Below are positions 1-7,330 of a stretch of 10,117 bases of DNA, piece after piece (the stretch's first letter is position 1; every line of letters begins with the position of its first letter). Origin of the DNA: CAZFMJ01 sp964520045 (GTDB lineage Bacteria; Elusimicrobiota; Elusimicrobia; Elusimicrobiales; CAZFMJ01); assembly GCA_964520045.1 (NCBI GenBank), contig CAZFMJ010000089.1, positions 1-10,117 on the forward strand. The letters run 5' to 3'. The notes under the pieces are model-generated. The model worked only from the letters and a program-made list of their open reading frames with translations. It was not told where the DNA came from and made no database searches. The position numbers and the translations under genes were made by a program.

Positions 1-2
1 GA

Positions 3-2513
3 ACAATCCATACCGTAGGAATCAACAACAGCGATAATCCCGAATATCTTGCCATTTTCAAAGCCGGAGGCGCGGCCGGAGGAGTGTTTAACGACCTTTA
101 CGGCTCTATAAACGAGCAAAAAGAGCGGCTGAACACAAAAAATATAACAGAACAAGCTCTTGAAATAGAATTTTCAGGAATTAATTCAAGCTCTACCGCG
201 CGTATAGAACGGAGATTTACCACCGCCGTTGATTTGACTCAGCACGGGCAGATGCGGTTCCTTCTTAACAATCCCGGCGCGCCGGATTCTGGAGCGCAAT
301 TTTATATCCGCGCGGGAAATGAAACGAATTATCATGAGGCGTCATTACCGCTTAATTTCTCCGGATGGCGGCTGTATAAATTGGACCTTGTCGATTTGAA
401 TAAAGACAAAGTTCCGGATGTCTGGAGGAATACGGGAGAATATTCCATGTCGGCGTCTTCCGCCGGCGCTCCGAGTTTTCAGCAGATAAATATAATAACG
501 GCCGGCATAAAAACTGCGGACGGCGCTTCCCATTCCGGCAAAATTTGGCTGAATGAGATACATATGGCGGAGCCGGCGGTGCTTACCGGAAATGCCAGAA
601 AAATGGAAGGCAATTTCGCCATTCCCCGGTGGGCAAGCTTCGGCGGAAAACACAGATATACGGATAAAAATTTCCAGACACCCGCCACTGTCATATCCAA
701 TCAAGACGACCAGCAGGATTCCGGATATTTCAGTTTCACCAGGATTTCATTTTTCCCGATGAGCCTAACTCTTGCCCGCAATGTCACCGTTACCCCAAAC
801 ACCCTTAGAACGGGAGACAACAATCTGGTTAATTCCCTGCAGGAAGGCAAAGTGACGAAATACAGCGGAAACACCAGCGGTAATTTCAACGTGCCGGGCC
901 TGCCGAAAATGGGATTGGGATACGGCAGAAATTACACAAAATATGATGTTCTTACAAGAACGGACAATCAGGAAAATTATAACGGCACTTTCAGCTACGG
1001 CGTGCCGCTGAATTTCGGATTGATCCCAAAAACCATAGACACGAATTACACGCAGGGAAAAAACAGGGTTTCCTACGGCATCCCCGCTCTTATGGCCAAC
1101 AGGGGTTTTTATAATACGGCGGAGACAACGGAAGATTACGGGGCAAAACTTTCATTTATACCCTGGCAGGGTTCTAATTTCAGCCCTAATTACAGCCTGC
1201 GGCAGGCGCGGGAAAGAAAAGAAGATTTTTCTTCCGGAACGCCCAATACGCTTAAATATCCCAAATCCATGCAGCAGAATATTTCATTGAACGCTAATTT
1301 AAAAGTTTTTTCATGGCTTAATCCGGCTTTTAATTACACCGTCTCAAGCATTGAAAACAACAATTTAATACTGTCAACCGTGACGGTAGGCTCCGTTTCG
1401 CGTTCGTACGGGCCGGGCGAATTGAAAACAGTGAACAGAAACGCCAGCGGCGGAGTGGCTCTAAATATGAATATGAACGACTTCCTTCCAGGAATGAAAC
1501 TTTTAAGATCCATGACGGTTTCTTCAAATTATCAAATTCAAGACGGCGATTCATGGCAGAACATTGAAAGGGCGCTTGATTCAAGAACGGCGCTATGGGT
1601 AAGAACCCCTTTGAAAACCAAGAATGTTCTGGCGCAGCGCAGCAATCTCACGGTGCGCGACACCGTCAGTTCTTCTCAGAAATGGCAGCCGGCCGAGGGT
1701 TTTGATTTTTCCACAAGGCTTAATGCTTTGAGAACCCTTTCGTTTTCCAATAATTTCAATCAGTCAATCCAGCGCTCCGAAGTTACCGGCACCAGAAGCC
1801 GCACTATAAGCAGGACCCTTCCGGACATGGTGGCCTCCATGTCTCAGCTTGAGAATCTTATTTACTGCGAAAATTGGATGTCAAACAGCAGCATCAACCT
1901 GAAATATTCCCAGCGCACGAATGAAACCATAAATATAAGTTTCGATATAGATACCGGGCACGGCACGGATTTGCGGTTTCTTTTTCTAAAACTTTTAGAT
2001 TTGGCCTTTAGTTATAATGAGCGCTCTTCCCAGCGCAAAGATCTGCGCCTCAACCAGATTACTCAGACCACATTTCACCGGGATGCTACGATGCAGACCG
2101 GTTTTGATTACCGAAAAATTCACCTGACTCCGAAACTGGATTATATCTTTGACAGAACCAAGCTGGGCACCGGCGTTATAAGCCAGCAGGTATATACTCT
2201 TACCCCAAGCCTTCTTATGCGCGCCGACATGAACCTTCCCAGAGGGCTTAAGCTCCCGATGATGAAAAAAGCGCTGTTGTTCACCAATAGAATAATCTGG
2301 ACCGCCTCTACCAGCTATGCCATAAAACGTTCCCCGATTACCGTAGCGGAAAATTCAAGGCTTTTGTCGTTTAATACCAGCGCGGATTATGAAGTGGCCA
2401 AGAATCTGCGCGTGACGATGAATGCCGCCCTGCAGAGATTCTGGCATAAATTTCTTAAGCAGGAGGATTATATGTCGTATCAGGCCGGAAGCACTGTTAC
2501 ATTCCAGTTTTAA
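3..2513 (+). CDS. SprA-like outer-membrane beta-barrel protein, C-terminal part (5'-truncated by window edge)
   Basis: The reading frame is open from the first complete codon at position 3 to TAA at 2511-2513, giving 836 residues. The GTG at 84 lies inside the frame (V of AGGVFNDLYG) and is not a real start; the true start is left of the window. The first ~170 residues hold a jelly-roll-like module with MRFLLNNPG, FYIRAGNETNYHEASLPL and GWRLYKLDLVDLNKDKVPD, a pattern I associate with the repeated strand modules of SprA, the giant outer-membrane translocon barrel of type IX secretion. The remainder is low in cysteine and rich in N, S, T, Y and alternating polar/hydrophobic strands. It ends in a terminal phenylalanine (VTFQF), the usual C-terminal signature of BAM-assembled outer-membrane barrels. 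Seen: partial frame, barrel-like composition, C-terminal F. Inferred: SprA relationship, from pattern memory only. Alternative: another very large barrel or autotransporter-like surface protein. Confidence 0.6.
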   Translation, partial: TIHTVGINNSDNPEYLAIFKAGGAAGGVFNDLYGSINEQKERLNTKNITEQALEIEFSGINSSSTARIERRFTTAVDLTQHGQMRFLLNNPGAPDSGAQFYIRAGNETNYHEASLPLNFSGWRLYKLDLVDLNKDKVPDVWRNTGEYSMSASSAGAPSFQQINIITAGIKTADGASHSGKIWLNEIHMAEPAVLTGNARKMEGNFAIPRWASFGGKHRYTDKNFQTPATVISNQDDQQDSGYFSFTRISFFPMSLTLARNVTVTPNTLRTGDNNLVNSLQEGKVTKYSGNTSGNFNVPGLPKMGLGYGRNYTKYDVLTRTDNQENYNGTFSYGVPLNFGLIPKTIDTNYTQGKNRVSYGIPALMANRGFYNTAETTEDYGAKLSFIPWQGSNFSPNYSLRQARERKEDFSSGTPNTLKYPKSMQQNISLNANLKVFSWLNPAFNYTVSSIENNNLILSTVTVGSVSRSYGPGELKTVNRNASGGVALNMNMNDFLPGMKLLRSMTVSSNYQIQDGDSWQNIERALDSRTALWVRTPLKTKNVLAQRSNLTVRDTVSSSQKWQPAEGFDFSTRLNALRTLSFSNNFNQSIQRSEVTGTRSRTISRTLPDMVASMSQLENLIYCENWMSNSSINLKYSQRTNETINISFDIDTGHGTDLRFLFLKLLDLAFSYNERSSQRKDLRLNQITQTTFHRDATMQTGFDYRKIHLTPKLDYIFDRTKLGTGVISQQVYTLTPSLLMRADMNLPRGLKLPMMKKALLFTNRIIWTASTSYAIKRSPITVAENSRLLSFNTSADYEVAKNLRVTMNAALQRFWHKFLKQEDYMSYQAGSTVTFQF

Positions 2514-2531
2514 AATCCCGGATTTAAAACT
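2506..2531 (+). terminator. Near-perfect 26-nt palindrome overlapping the stop codon of the barrel gene
   Basis: AGTTTTAAAATCC (2506-2518) faces GGATTTAAAACT (2520-2531). The arms are complementary over 12 bp apart from one extra A on the left, with a single C in the centre. The TAA stop of the barrel gene (2511-2513) is inside the left arm. The transcript could fold into a hairpin with a tight CCCGG loop. No T-tract follows, so intrinsic termination is uncertain. It could also protect the mRNA 3' end or work in both directions. Confidence 0.35.
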
Positions 2532-2546
2532 ACTCGCCAGAAATCC

Positions 2547-2680
2547 ATAGAACGCTGATACCGCTGATGAATATGATAATCGCAGATGATGATAAAAACC
2601 ACAGCGCGACACGAGACCCAATCCCATTCTTTCTTCAAAGGCTTTGAGGCAAGAATAGGACCGCGTTATCAGCGTTCTAT
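2547..2680. repeat. 134-bp MITE/REP-like element with perfect 14-bp terminal inverted repeats
   Basis: ATAGAACGCTGATA at 2547-2560 is exactly complementary to TATCAGCGTTCTAT at 2667-2680. After one mismatch the arms pair again for three more bases (CGC/GCG). Next to the left arm are short repeats of a CGCTGAT/CGCAGAT motif (2552, 2562, 2580), followed by GATGATGAT. An imperfect palindrome centred at 2641 (2627-2655) lies near the right arm. No credible ORF is contained and I see no target-site duplication. Strings of AACGCTGAT and CGCAGATGATGAT type are, from memory, common in intergenic repeats of several bacterial phyla, sometimes beside GxxExxY-family genes; no such gene is here. The element fills most of the gap between the barrel gene and comF. 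Confidence 0.6.
2627..2655. repeat. Internal imperfect palindrome of the 134-bp element
   Basis: ATTCTTTCTTCAAAG and CTTTGAGGCAAGAAT face each other around G2641 and pair over 15 positions with two mismatches. RNA from either strand could form a long hairpin. It lies within the larger inverted-repeat element and is probably part of that unit's conserved structure, not an independent site. Confidence 0.5.
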
Positions 2681-2702
2681 ATTTTAATAGCTGGGCGGTT
2701 AT

Positions 2703-3461
2703 ATGGATTTTCAAAATCTTAAATTATTTATTCTTCATATCCTGTTTCCTAAAACATGTCTTCATTGCAGAAAAGATCTAGAATTCAGGGATACCGCTCC
2801 GCTGTGTCCGGAATGTTTTTCCCGCATGGAACGCATCCCCGGTCTTTTTTGCAACCGCTGCGGACTGCCCCTTCCCTACGGGGGAGCGCATTGTCATGCC
2901 TGCCGCGGCGGCAGGGGAGACCAATATAAATGTTCGCTGATACGCGCCGCTTTTGTTTTTAATCCCCAACTGCGCTCCCTTGTTCATGCCTTCAAATACA
3001 AAGGGAAAACATCTCTGGCCCGGCATTTCGGCAATTGGCTTGCCGCGGCATGGGAAAGATATCCCGAAATTCATGACAGCGATATTCTTTCGTTTGTGCC
3101 GCTCTCGCAAAAACGGCTCAAAGAGCGGGGCTACAACCAATCCGGGCTTTTGGCAAAAGCCTTTGCCGTTAAAACGGGATTGGCGCTCGAAGACGGGCTG
3201 TTAAAAAAGAGCAAAGAAACAAAATCACAGGCATCCCTTTCAAAGGCGGAAAGGATGGAAAACATAAAAAATGCTTTTGAGGTTATAGATCCCGCAAGGG
3301 TCAAAGGAAAGAAAGTGCTTCTTATCGATGATGTCTGCACGACCGGAGCGACGCTGGAAGAATGCGCGTCGGCCTTAAAAAAGGCCGGAGCTCAAAAAGT
3401 TTCCGCTCTCGTTCTGGCGCGGGAACCGCTGAAAGACGGGAATTCTTCCGTAAAAACCTGA
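2703..3461 (+). CDS. comF: ComF-family phosphoribosyltransferase with N-terminal zinc-ribbon cysteines
   Basis: This 252-residue protein has the ComF/GntX layout. The N-terminal part carries four CxxC pairs (C19/C22, C35/C38, C50/C53, C64/C67), expected to bind zinc. Then come AFKYKGKTSLARHFG (about 96-110) and VPLSQKRLKERGYNQSGLL (about 132-150), both typical of the family. The PRPP-binding loop VLLIDDVCTTGAT lies at 205-217. In competent bacteria ComF acts in the cytoplasm at late steps of DNA uptake, probably with the PriA helicase and single-strand DNA handling; its enzymatic substrate is unsettled. Length matches the family. ATG at 2703 is preceded only by a weak purine-rich GGGCGG. The gene starts 22 bp after the repeat element, so its promoter may lie within or be displaced by that element. 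No other competence gene is in view, so a role in transformation is not shown here. Confidence 0.9.
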   Translation: MDFQNLKLFILHILFPKTCLHCRKDLEFRDTAPLCPECFSRMERIPGLFCNRCGLPLPYGGAHCHACRGGRGDQYKCSLIRAAFVFNPQLRSLVHAFKYKGKTSLARHFGNWLAAAWERYPEIHDSDILSFVPLSQKRLKERGYNQSGLLAKAFAVKTGLALEDGLLKKSKETKSQASLSKAERMENIKNAFEVIDPARVKGKKVLLIDDVCTTGATLEECASALKKAGAQKVSALVLAREPLKDGNSSVKT

Positions 3462-3489
3462 GCCGCGGGAAAAAACTTGTTTTGCGGCT
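3461..3489. terminator. Hairpin at the 3' end of comF
   Basis: AGCCGC (3461-3466) pairs with GCGGCT (3484-3489), and AAAAC/GTTTT can extend the stem inward past a small bulge. The hairpin begins on the last base of the comF stop codon. No T-run follows on either strand, so this is a candidate structured 3' end and not a classical intrinsic terminator. Confidence 0.35.
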
Positions 3490-3515
3490 TATGTGATTAA
3501 TTATTCTTTCTGTTT

Positions 3516-3531
3516 GGCAGCTTGGGCTGCC
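3516..3531. terminator. Short hairpin in the convergent intergenic region
   Basis: GGCAGC (3516-3521) and GCTGCC (3526-3531) form a perfect 6-bp GC-rich stem with a four-base TTGG loop. It is followed on the plus strand by a second small dyad, GTGCCGGTGCAC. It lies between the converging ends of comF and the histidine kinase gene, where a bidirectional terminator would be expected, but neither strand shows a T-tract directly after the stem. Confidence 0.25.
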
Positions 3532-3566
3532 GTGCCGGTGCACTGAATATTGTTATGCCGTGGATA

Positions 3567-5420
3567 TTAGCCGAATAGTTTTTGCCACCAGCTTTTTTTC
3601 GGCGCCGGCTGAGGAAGAATCCGCGAACTATCTTCTTTCTTGGCGGAACTGTACAGCGGAAGGTATATGGTAAAAACCGATCCTTTGCCCTGCTCGCTTT
3701 CCACGTTGATAAAACCGCCCTGCATTATGGTCAGAGCTTTTGTTATGGCAAGCCCCAGTCCCGAGCCGCTCTGTTTTTCGCCCGCGGCAAATTGCGCAAA
3801 TTTTTGGAAAAGCATAGCTTGGTCTTCTTTTGAAATGCCGCAGCCCGTGTCCTTTACCGAAAATCCGATAAATTGAGAAAGATTGGCGGGTCCGCGTTTA
3901 ATGATTATCTCAATAGTTCCGCGGTTGGGCGTAAATTTTATCGCATTTGAAATGAGATTTATCAGGATTTGAACGGTGCGGCGCCGATCGGCATAAATAT
4001 CAGGAATCGTTTCCTGCAGATTTGCCGCGGATAGATTTATATATTTTGTCCTTGCCCAGGTATGCATGGCCTCAACGGCTTCCGCCGCTATTTCAACGGG
4101 GGACACCGCCGCAGGATGAACGCGCATTTCCCCGGATTCGAGTTTTGAAAAATCAAGAATATCCGTTATCAGCGACCCGAGTCTCTCGGCATTTCGTATA
4201 GCATTATTAAGAATGCGCGCATCCGACTCGTTTATTCTGGTTTTCAGCTCTTTATCAAGCATTTCAAGGGCGGTGCGTATGGCCGTAAGCGGAGAACGCA
4301 GTTCATGGGTGACATTAGCTATAAATTCGTCCTGCATGCTCTGAACCTTTTTGTATTTCGCAACGTCCGTGGGAACGGACATAGTTCCCACGATTTTTCC
4401 TTCTTCCGTTTTGACGATAGCGGTGGCCCGGCGCATATTTTTTGAGAACTCGGAATCGCCCTGTATGTTTATTTCCTTTGAAACATCCTTGTCTGCGGAA
4501 AAAGAAATTTCCTTTGCGAGGGCGATTACCTGTTTTTCCAATCCGGCCATGTCAAAAACAGGCTTCCCGGCGGCCTCAGAAAGTTTTTTTCCTGAAATTT
4601 GCTCGGCCACCGGATTCATCATGAGTATTTTGCCGTTAGAATCCACGACGACCACGCCGTCCGCCGCCGAAGTCATGACGGATTCCGTGCGGACCTTGTC
4701 GTTTTCCACGGCTCTCTTCTCCTGTTTAAGCTGAGAAGTGGCGACTTCGATTTTTTGCTGAAGCTCCTTTTTAAACTGCTCCATGACAAGTATGATTATT
4801 TTTTTCTGTTCCGCCGGATCGGAAGTGGCTTTTCTTGCAAGTATCTGCACCGCATTTTCCAAAGATTGCCCTTCGACCTGTTTTTCAAGCGTTTCCTGAG
4901 GAGCCTGCGCAACCCCGCCGACGGATACGGCTCCGGCGGAACCGCTGTTCGGCTTATTTTTATCAACTTTGGCATAAACCGCTTCATCCACCCGGATATT
5001 CTCCACGCCGTTGGATTTAAGCCACTGACCGGGTTTAACTTCGGCCCCGGGAGCAAATTTTATAAAAGCGAGCCCGCAGAAAATCCCTATTTCGGAGGGA
5101 GTGGTTTCACGCGAAAAACCTATGCTGTGAATATGAAATCTCTCGAACAGATTGCGTATCGATCCCGGCAATTTATCGCCGGACGCGATGATTATGCTGT
5201 TTGCCAGCACTTTTTCATCTTCTACGGCAAGGTTTAAACCTCCGGCGGAAGCGTCGGGCAGTATCTGCTTCAGCATGGCGCCGGCCTGAGCAAGCGTTTC
5301 TCCCACAGACGGGTGGTTCGATTTATAAAGCCCTATCTGAACAATCGCCCTGGCCAGAACTTTTAAAAACTCCAGGCATAATGTATTAAAATCCCGCTGC
5401 TGGGTAGGAAGCTGTGTCAT
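3567..5420 (-). CDS. Soluble PAS-containing sensor histidine kinase (orphan)
   Basis: This 617-residue protein has no transmembrane segment or signal peptide, so it should sense an intracellular cue. Residues 1-155 form an N-terminal domain I do not recognise (VQIGLYKSNHPSVGETL at 27-43); similar segments occur, from memory, in other signalling proteins. Then come a low-complexity linker (155-180), a probable coiled coil (about 205-245) and a PAS domain (about 245-355, SAADGVVVVDSNGKILMMNP). The HisKA dimerisation domain has the phosphoacceptor H372 in FIANVTHELRSPLTAIR. The HATPase_c domain has an N box with N488 and N492, DTGCGI (524-529) and GSGLGLAI (552-559). All catalytic boxes look intact. 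There is no receiver domain and no response-regulator gene in the window, so its partner is elsewhere. It is the last gene of the minus-strand block, 21 bp after rlmB. ATG at 5420 has no clear Shine-Dalgarno sequence, which suggests translation coupled to the upstream gene. Confidence 0.93.
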   Translation of the reverse strand: MTQLPTQQRDFNTLCLEFLKVLARAIVQIGLYKSNHPSVGETLAQAGAMLKQILPDASAGGLNLAVEDEKVLANSIIIASGDKLPGSIRNLFERFHIHSIGFSRETTPSEIGIFCGLAFIKFAPGAEVKPGQWLKSNGVENIRVDEAVYAKVDKNKPNSGSAGAVSVGGVAQAPQETLEKQVEGQSLENAVQILARKATSDPAEQKKIIILVMEQFKKELQQKIEVATSQLKQEKRAVENDKVRTESVMTSAADGVVVVDSNGKILMMNPVAEQISGKKLSEAAGKPVFDMAGLEKQVIALAKEISFSADKDVSKEINIQGDSEFSKNMRRATAIVKTEEGKIVGTMSVPTDVAKYKKVQSMQDEFIANVTHELRSPLTAIRTALEMLDKELKTRINESDARILNNAIRNAERLGSLITDILDFSKLESGEMRVHPAAVSPVEIAAEAVEAMHTWARTKYINLSAANLQETIPDIYADRRRTVQILINLISNAIKFTPNRGTIEIIIKRGPANLSQFIGFSVKDTGCGISKEDQAMLFQKFAQFAAGEKQSGSGLGLAITKALTIMQGGFINVESEQGKGSVFTIYLPLYSSAKKEDSSRILPQPAPKKSWWQKLFG

Positions 5421-5441
5421 AAATTTAAGTTTACTAAATTT

Positions 5442-6191
5442 TCACCCCGAGGACCGCTCTCTCTTTTGCGCAATATGGTACAAAATCACGGAACAGGCGC
5501 AGGAAGCATTCAGGCTCTGCACCCCGCCCTTCATAGGTATTCTGACAAGTTCATCGCAATGTCCGGCGGTTTTTTCCCTTAACCCCCTGCCCTCGGAGCC
5601 TATCAGCAGAAATATGGGGCCGTAAAAAGACGCCTCATGAAGCGGCTTGCCCTCCAAAGACGCGCCGTATATCCAAAAACTATGTTCCTTAAGTTTTAGT
5701 ATCGCCTGATTCAAGTTGACCACGGAAATCAGCTTAACCTTTTCAACAGCGCCGGACGCGGTTTTTTCTACTATCGGCGTTATTCCCGCCGAACGCCTTT
5801 CCGGAAAAACCACGGCCGACGCCCCAAGGCAGGCCGCGCTTCTTATAATCGCTCCCAGATTATGCGGGTCTGTTATTTCATCCACCCCGATCCAGACGGT
5901 ATCTTTATTTATGCCGCCCGATGACAGGACCTGATTAAGATTAAGCGGGGAAACCGGTTCCGCCTCCAGAAGCGCTCCCTGGTGGTTTCCGCCGTTGGAA
6001 AGCTTGTCAAGTTTTTGTTCGTCTATTATGGAAATCGGAATTGATCTCCGCCTGGCAAGCGCGGTTATTTCTTCAATAGCCGGATCTTTTTTTGCGCCGG
6101 AAATATATAAACGAATCAGCCGCCTGCCTCCGGATTTTAGAGTTTCCTCCACGGAATGTATGCCGAAAACATAGCTGATATTCTGAGTCAT
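5442..6191 (-). CDS. rlmB: RlmB-type 23S rRNA (guanosine-2'-O)-methyltransferase (SpoU/TrmH family)
   Basis: This 249-residue SPOUT enzyme would transfer a methyl group from SAM to a ribose 2'-O in rRNA; for RlmB that is G2251 of 23S rRNA. An N-terminal RNA-binding domain (1-75) begins with YVFGIHSVEETL, as in RlmB, and is absent from TrmL-type enzymes. The three SpoU motifs follow: DPHNLGAIIRSA (108-119, with catalytic-region N111 and R117), LLIGSEGRGLR (195-205) and IPMKGGVQSLNASCACSVILY (218-238). The last motif normally reads SLNVSVAAGI, so this copy is somewhat divergent (ASCACSV), but the key S-L-N is kept. The ATG overlaps the pfkA stop as ATGA, so translation is probably coupled. TrmH/tRNA or another rRNA target cannot be excluded from sequence alone. 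Confidence 0.88.
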   Translation of the reverse strand: MTQNISYVFGIHSVEETLKSGGRRLIRLYISGAKKDPAIEEITALARRRSIPISIIDEQKLDKLSNGGNHQGALLEAEPVSPLNLNQVLSSGGINKDTVWIGVDEITDPHNLGAIIRSAACLGASAVVFPERRSAGITPIVEKTASGAVEKVKLISVVNLNQAILKLKEHSFWIYGASLEGKPLHEASFYGPIFLLIGSEGRGLREKTAGHCDELVRIPMKGGVQSLNASCACSVILYHIAQKRERSSG

Positions 6192-7288
6192 TTTATTCTT
6201 TCGCTTCCGAAACTGGCCCCTACGGAAAGAGCCGCTTTCACTTCCTCGCCCGCGGGATTGACCCTGCGCAAAGCGCCTACGGCCTTTTCAATAGCGATAC
6301 TGGTTATTTTTGTTCCCCTAAGCGCCGCCATCTGCCCATACATCCCTTTTTCCGCCAATTCCACCGCTTTCACGCCGTATCGCGTGGCAAGACACCTGTC
6401 AAACGCCGACGGAGTTCCTCCCCGCTGGAGGTGCCCCAGCACAACCACACGCGTTTCTATTCCGCAGTCCCGCTCTATGGCATCCGCCGCCTGATAACCT
6501 ACGCCGCCCAATCTTACGGGATCGGGCGAACCGGATACGGTTTTTCTGACAACGGCCGAACCTCCTTCAGGCATGGCTCCTTCGGCTATCACCACTATGC
6601 TGAAATTTTTGCCCTTATGCTTTCTGCGCATGACAGCTCTGCTGATTTCTTTGTAATTATAAGGAATTTCCGGAATAAGAATTATATCTCCGCCGCCGGC
6701 TATGCCGGAACGCAAGGCTATCCAGCCGGCATATCTACCCATTGTTTCCACGATCATTACGCGGTGATGGGACTCCGCCGTGGTATGCACCTTGTCTACC
6801 GCATCCGTAGCTACAGCAAGCGCGGAATCAAAACCGAAGGTAACATCTGTGCCGTTTAAATCATTGTCTATTGTTTTCGGCACGGCGATAACCGGAATCC
6901 CGAGTTTCTTGAGTTTAAGCGCTATGGACAATGTTCCGTCCCCGCCTATAACAATGAGCGCATTTAAACGCAATTTTTTAAAATTTTTTACGGCGAGACT
7001 CGAAAGGTCTTTCGGACATGTTTTTCCGGCCAGCGGCTCGAGCGTATACGCAAAAGGATTGGCGATATTGCTTGTACCCAATATAGTTCCGCCCCTTGTC
7101 AGTATCCCGGAAACCGCCCCATCGGACAGAAGCATATGCCTGTCTTCAACAAGACCGGCGTATCCGTCGCGAAATCCTATAACCTGCCCGCCTTTTTTAA
7201 GCGCGCCTTTTGCCGCTGCCCGGACAACGGCGTTGAGTCCCGGACAATCGCCTCCGCCGGTAAGAATTCCGATGCGTTTATTTAACAT
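6188..7288 (-). CDS. pfkA: 6-phosphofructokinase, predicted ATP-dependent, group III-like
   Basis: This 366-residue enzyme phosphorylates fructose 6-phosphate to fructose 1,6-bisphosphate. I chose ATG at 7288 because AAAGGAAG stands just upstream and the glycolytic core begins at once (MLNKRIGILTGGGDCPGLN); a TTG at 7321 would add 11 residues with no such support. Visible motifs, numbered from this ATG: GGGDCPGLN (11-19), GGDGT (115-119), PKTIDND (137-143, catalytic D141) and MGRYAGW (183-189). The site equivalent to E. coli Gly104 is glycine (G118), the ATP-type residue. The site equivalent to Gly124 is lysine (K138), the residue typical of PPi-dependent and actinobacterial group III enzymes. 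ATP use is therefore the better prediction, with PPi use not excluded. The gene follows the exported-protein gene by 42 bp and overlaps rlmB by 4 bp. Confidence 0.93.
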   Translation of the reverse strand: MLNKRIGILTGGGDCPGLNAVVRAAAKGALKKGGQVIGFRDGYAGLVEDRHMLLSDGAVSGILTRGGTILGTSNIANPFAYTLEPLAGKTCPKDLSSLAVKNFKKLRLNALIVIGGDGTLSIALKLKKLGIPVIAVPKTIDNDLNGTDVTFGFDSALAVATDAVDKVHTTAESHHRVMIVETMGRYAGWIALRSGIAGGGDIILIPEIPYNYKEISRAVMRRKHKGKNFSIVVIAEGAMPEGGSAVVRKTVSGSPDPVRLGGVGYQAADAIERDCGIETRVVVLGHLQRGGTPSAFDRCLATRYGVKAVELAEKGMYGQMAALRGTKITSIAIEKAVGALRRVNPAGEEVKAALSVGASFGSERIK

Positions 7289-7330
7289 TCCGCTTCCTTT
7301 GAAAATACCGTTTAGGGACAAATCAGATTA

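Noticed and set aside
84..86. GTG as the start codon of the left-edge barrel gene
   Set aside because: The same frame continues without a stop to position 3 and its translation (NNSDNPEYLAIFKAGG) is coherent with what follows, so the gene is truncated by the window.
2355..2714. 119-residue minus-strand frame crossing the inverted-repeat element
   Set aside because: It spans the barrel gene's end and the repeat, and its translation shows no family; it follows from the repeat's base composition.
4599..5237. 212-residue plus-strand frame opposite the histidine kinase gene
   Set aside because: It is antisense to a gene with intact kinase motifs and shows no recognisable domain, only frame-shadow composition rich in F, R and H.
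7289..7321. TTG start at 7321 extending phosphofructokinase by 11 residues
   Set aside because: The added residues are not family-like, and the ATG at 7288 has AAAGGAAG just upstream.
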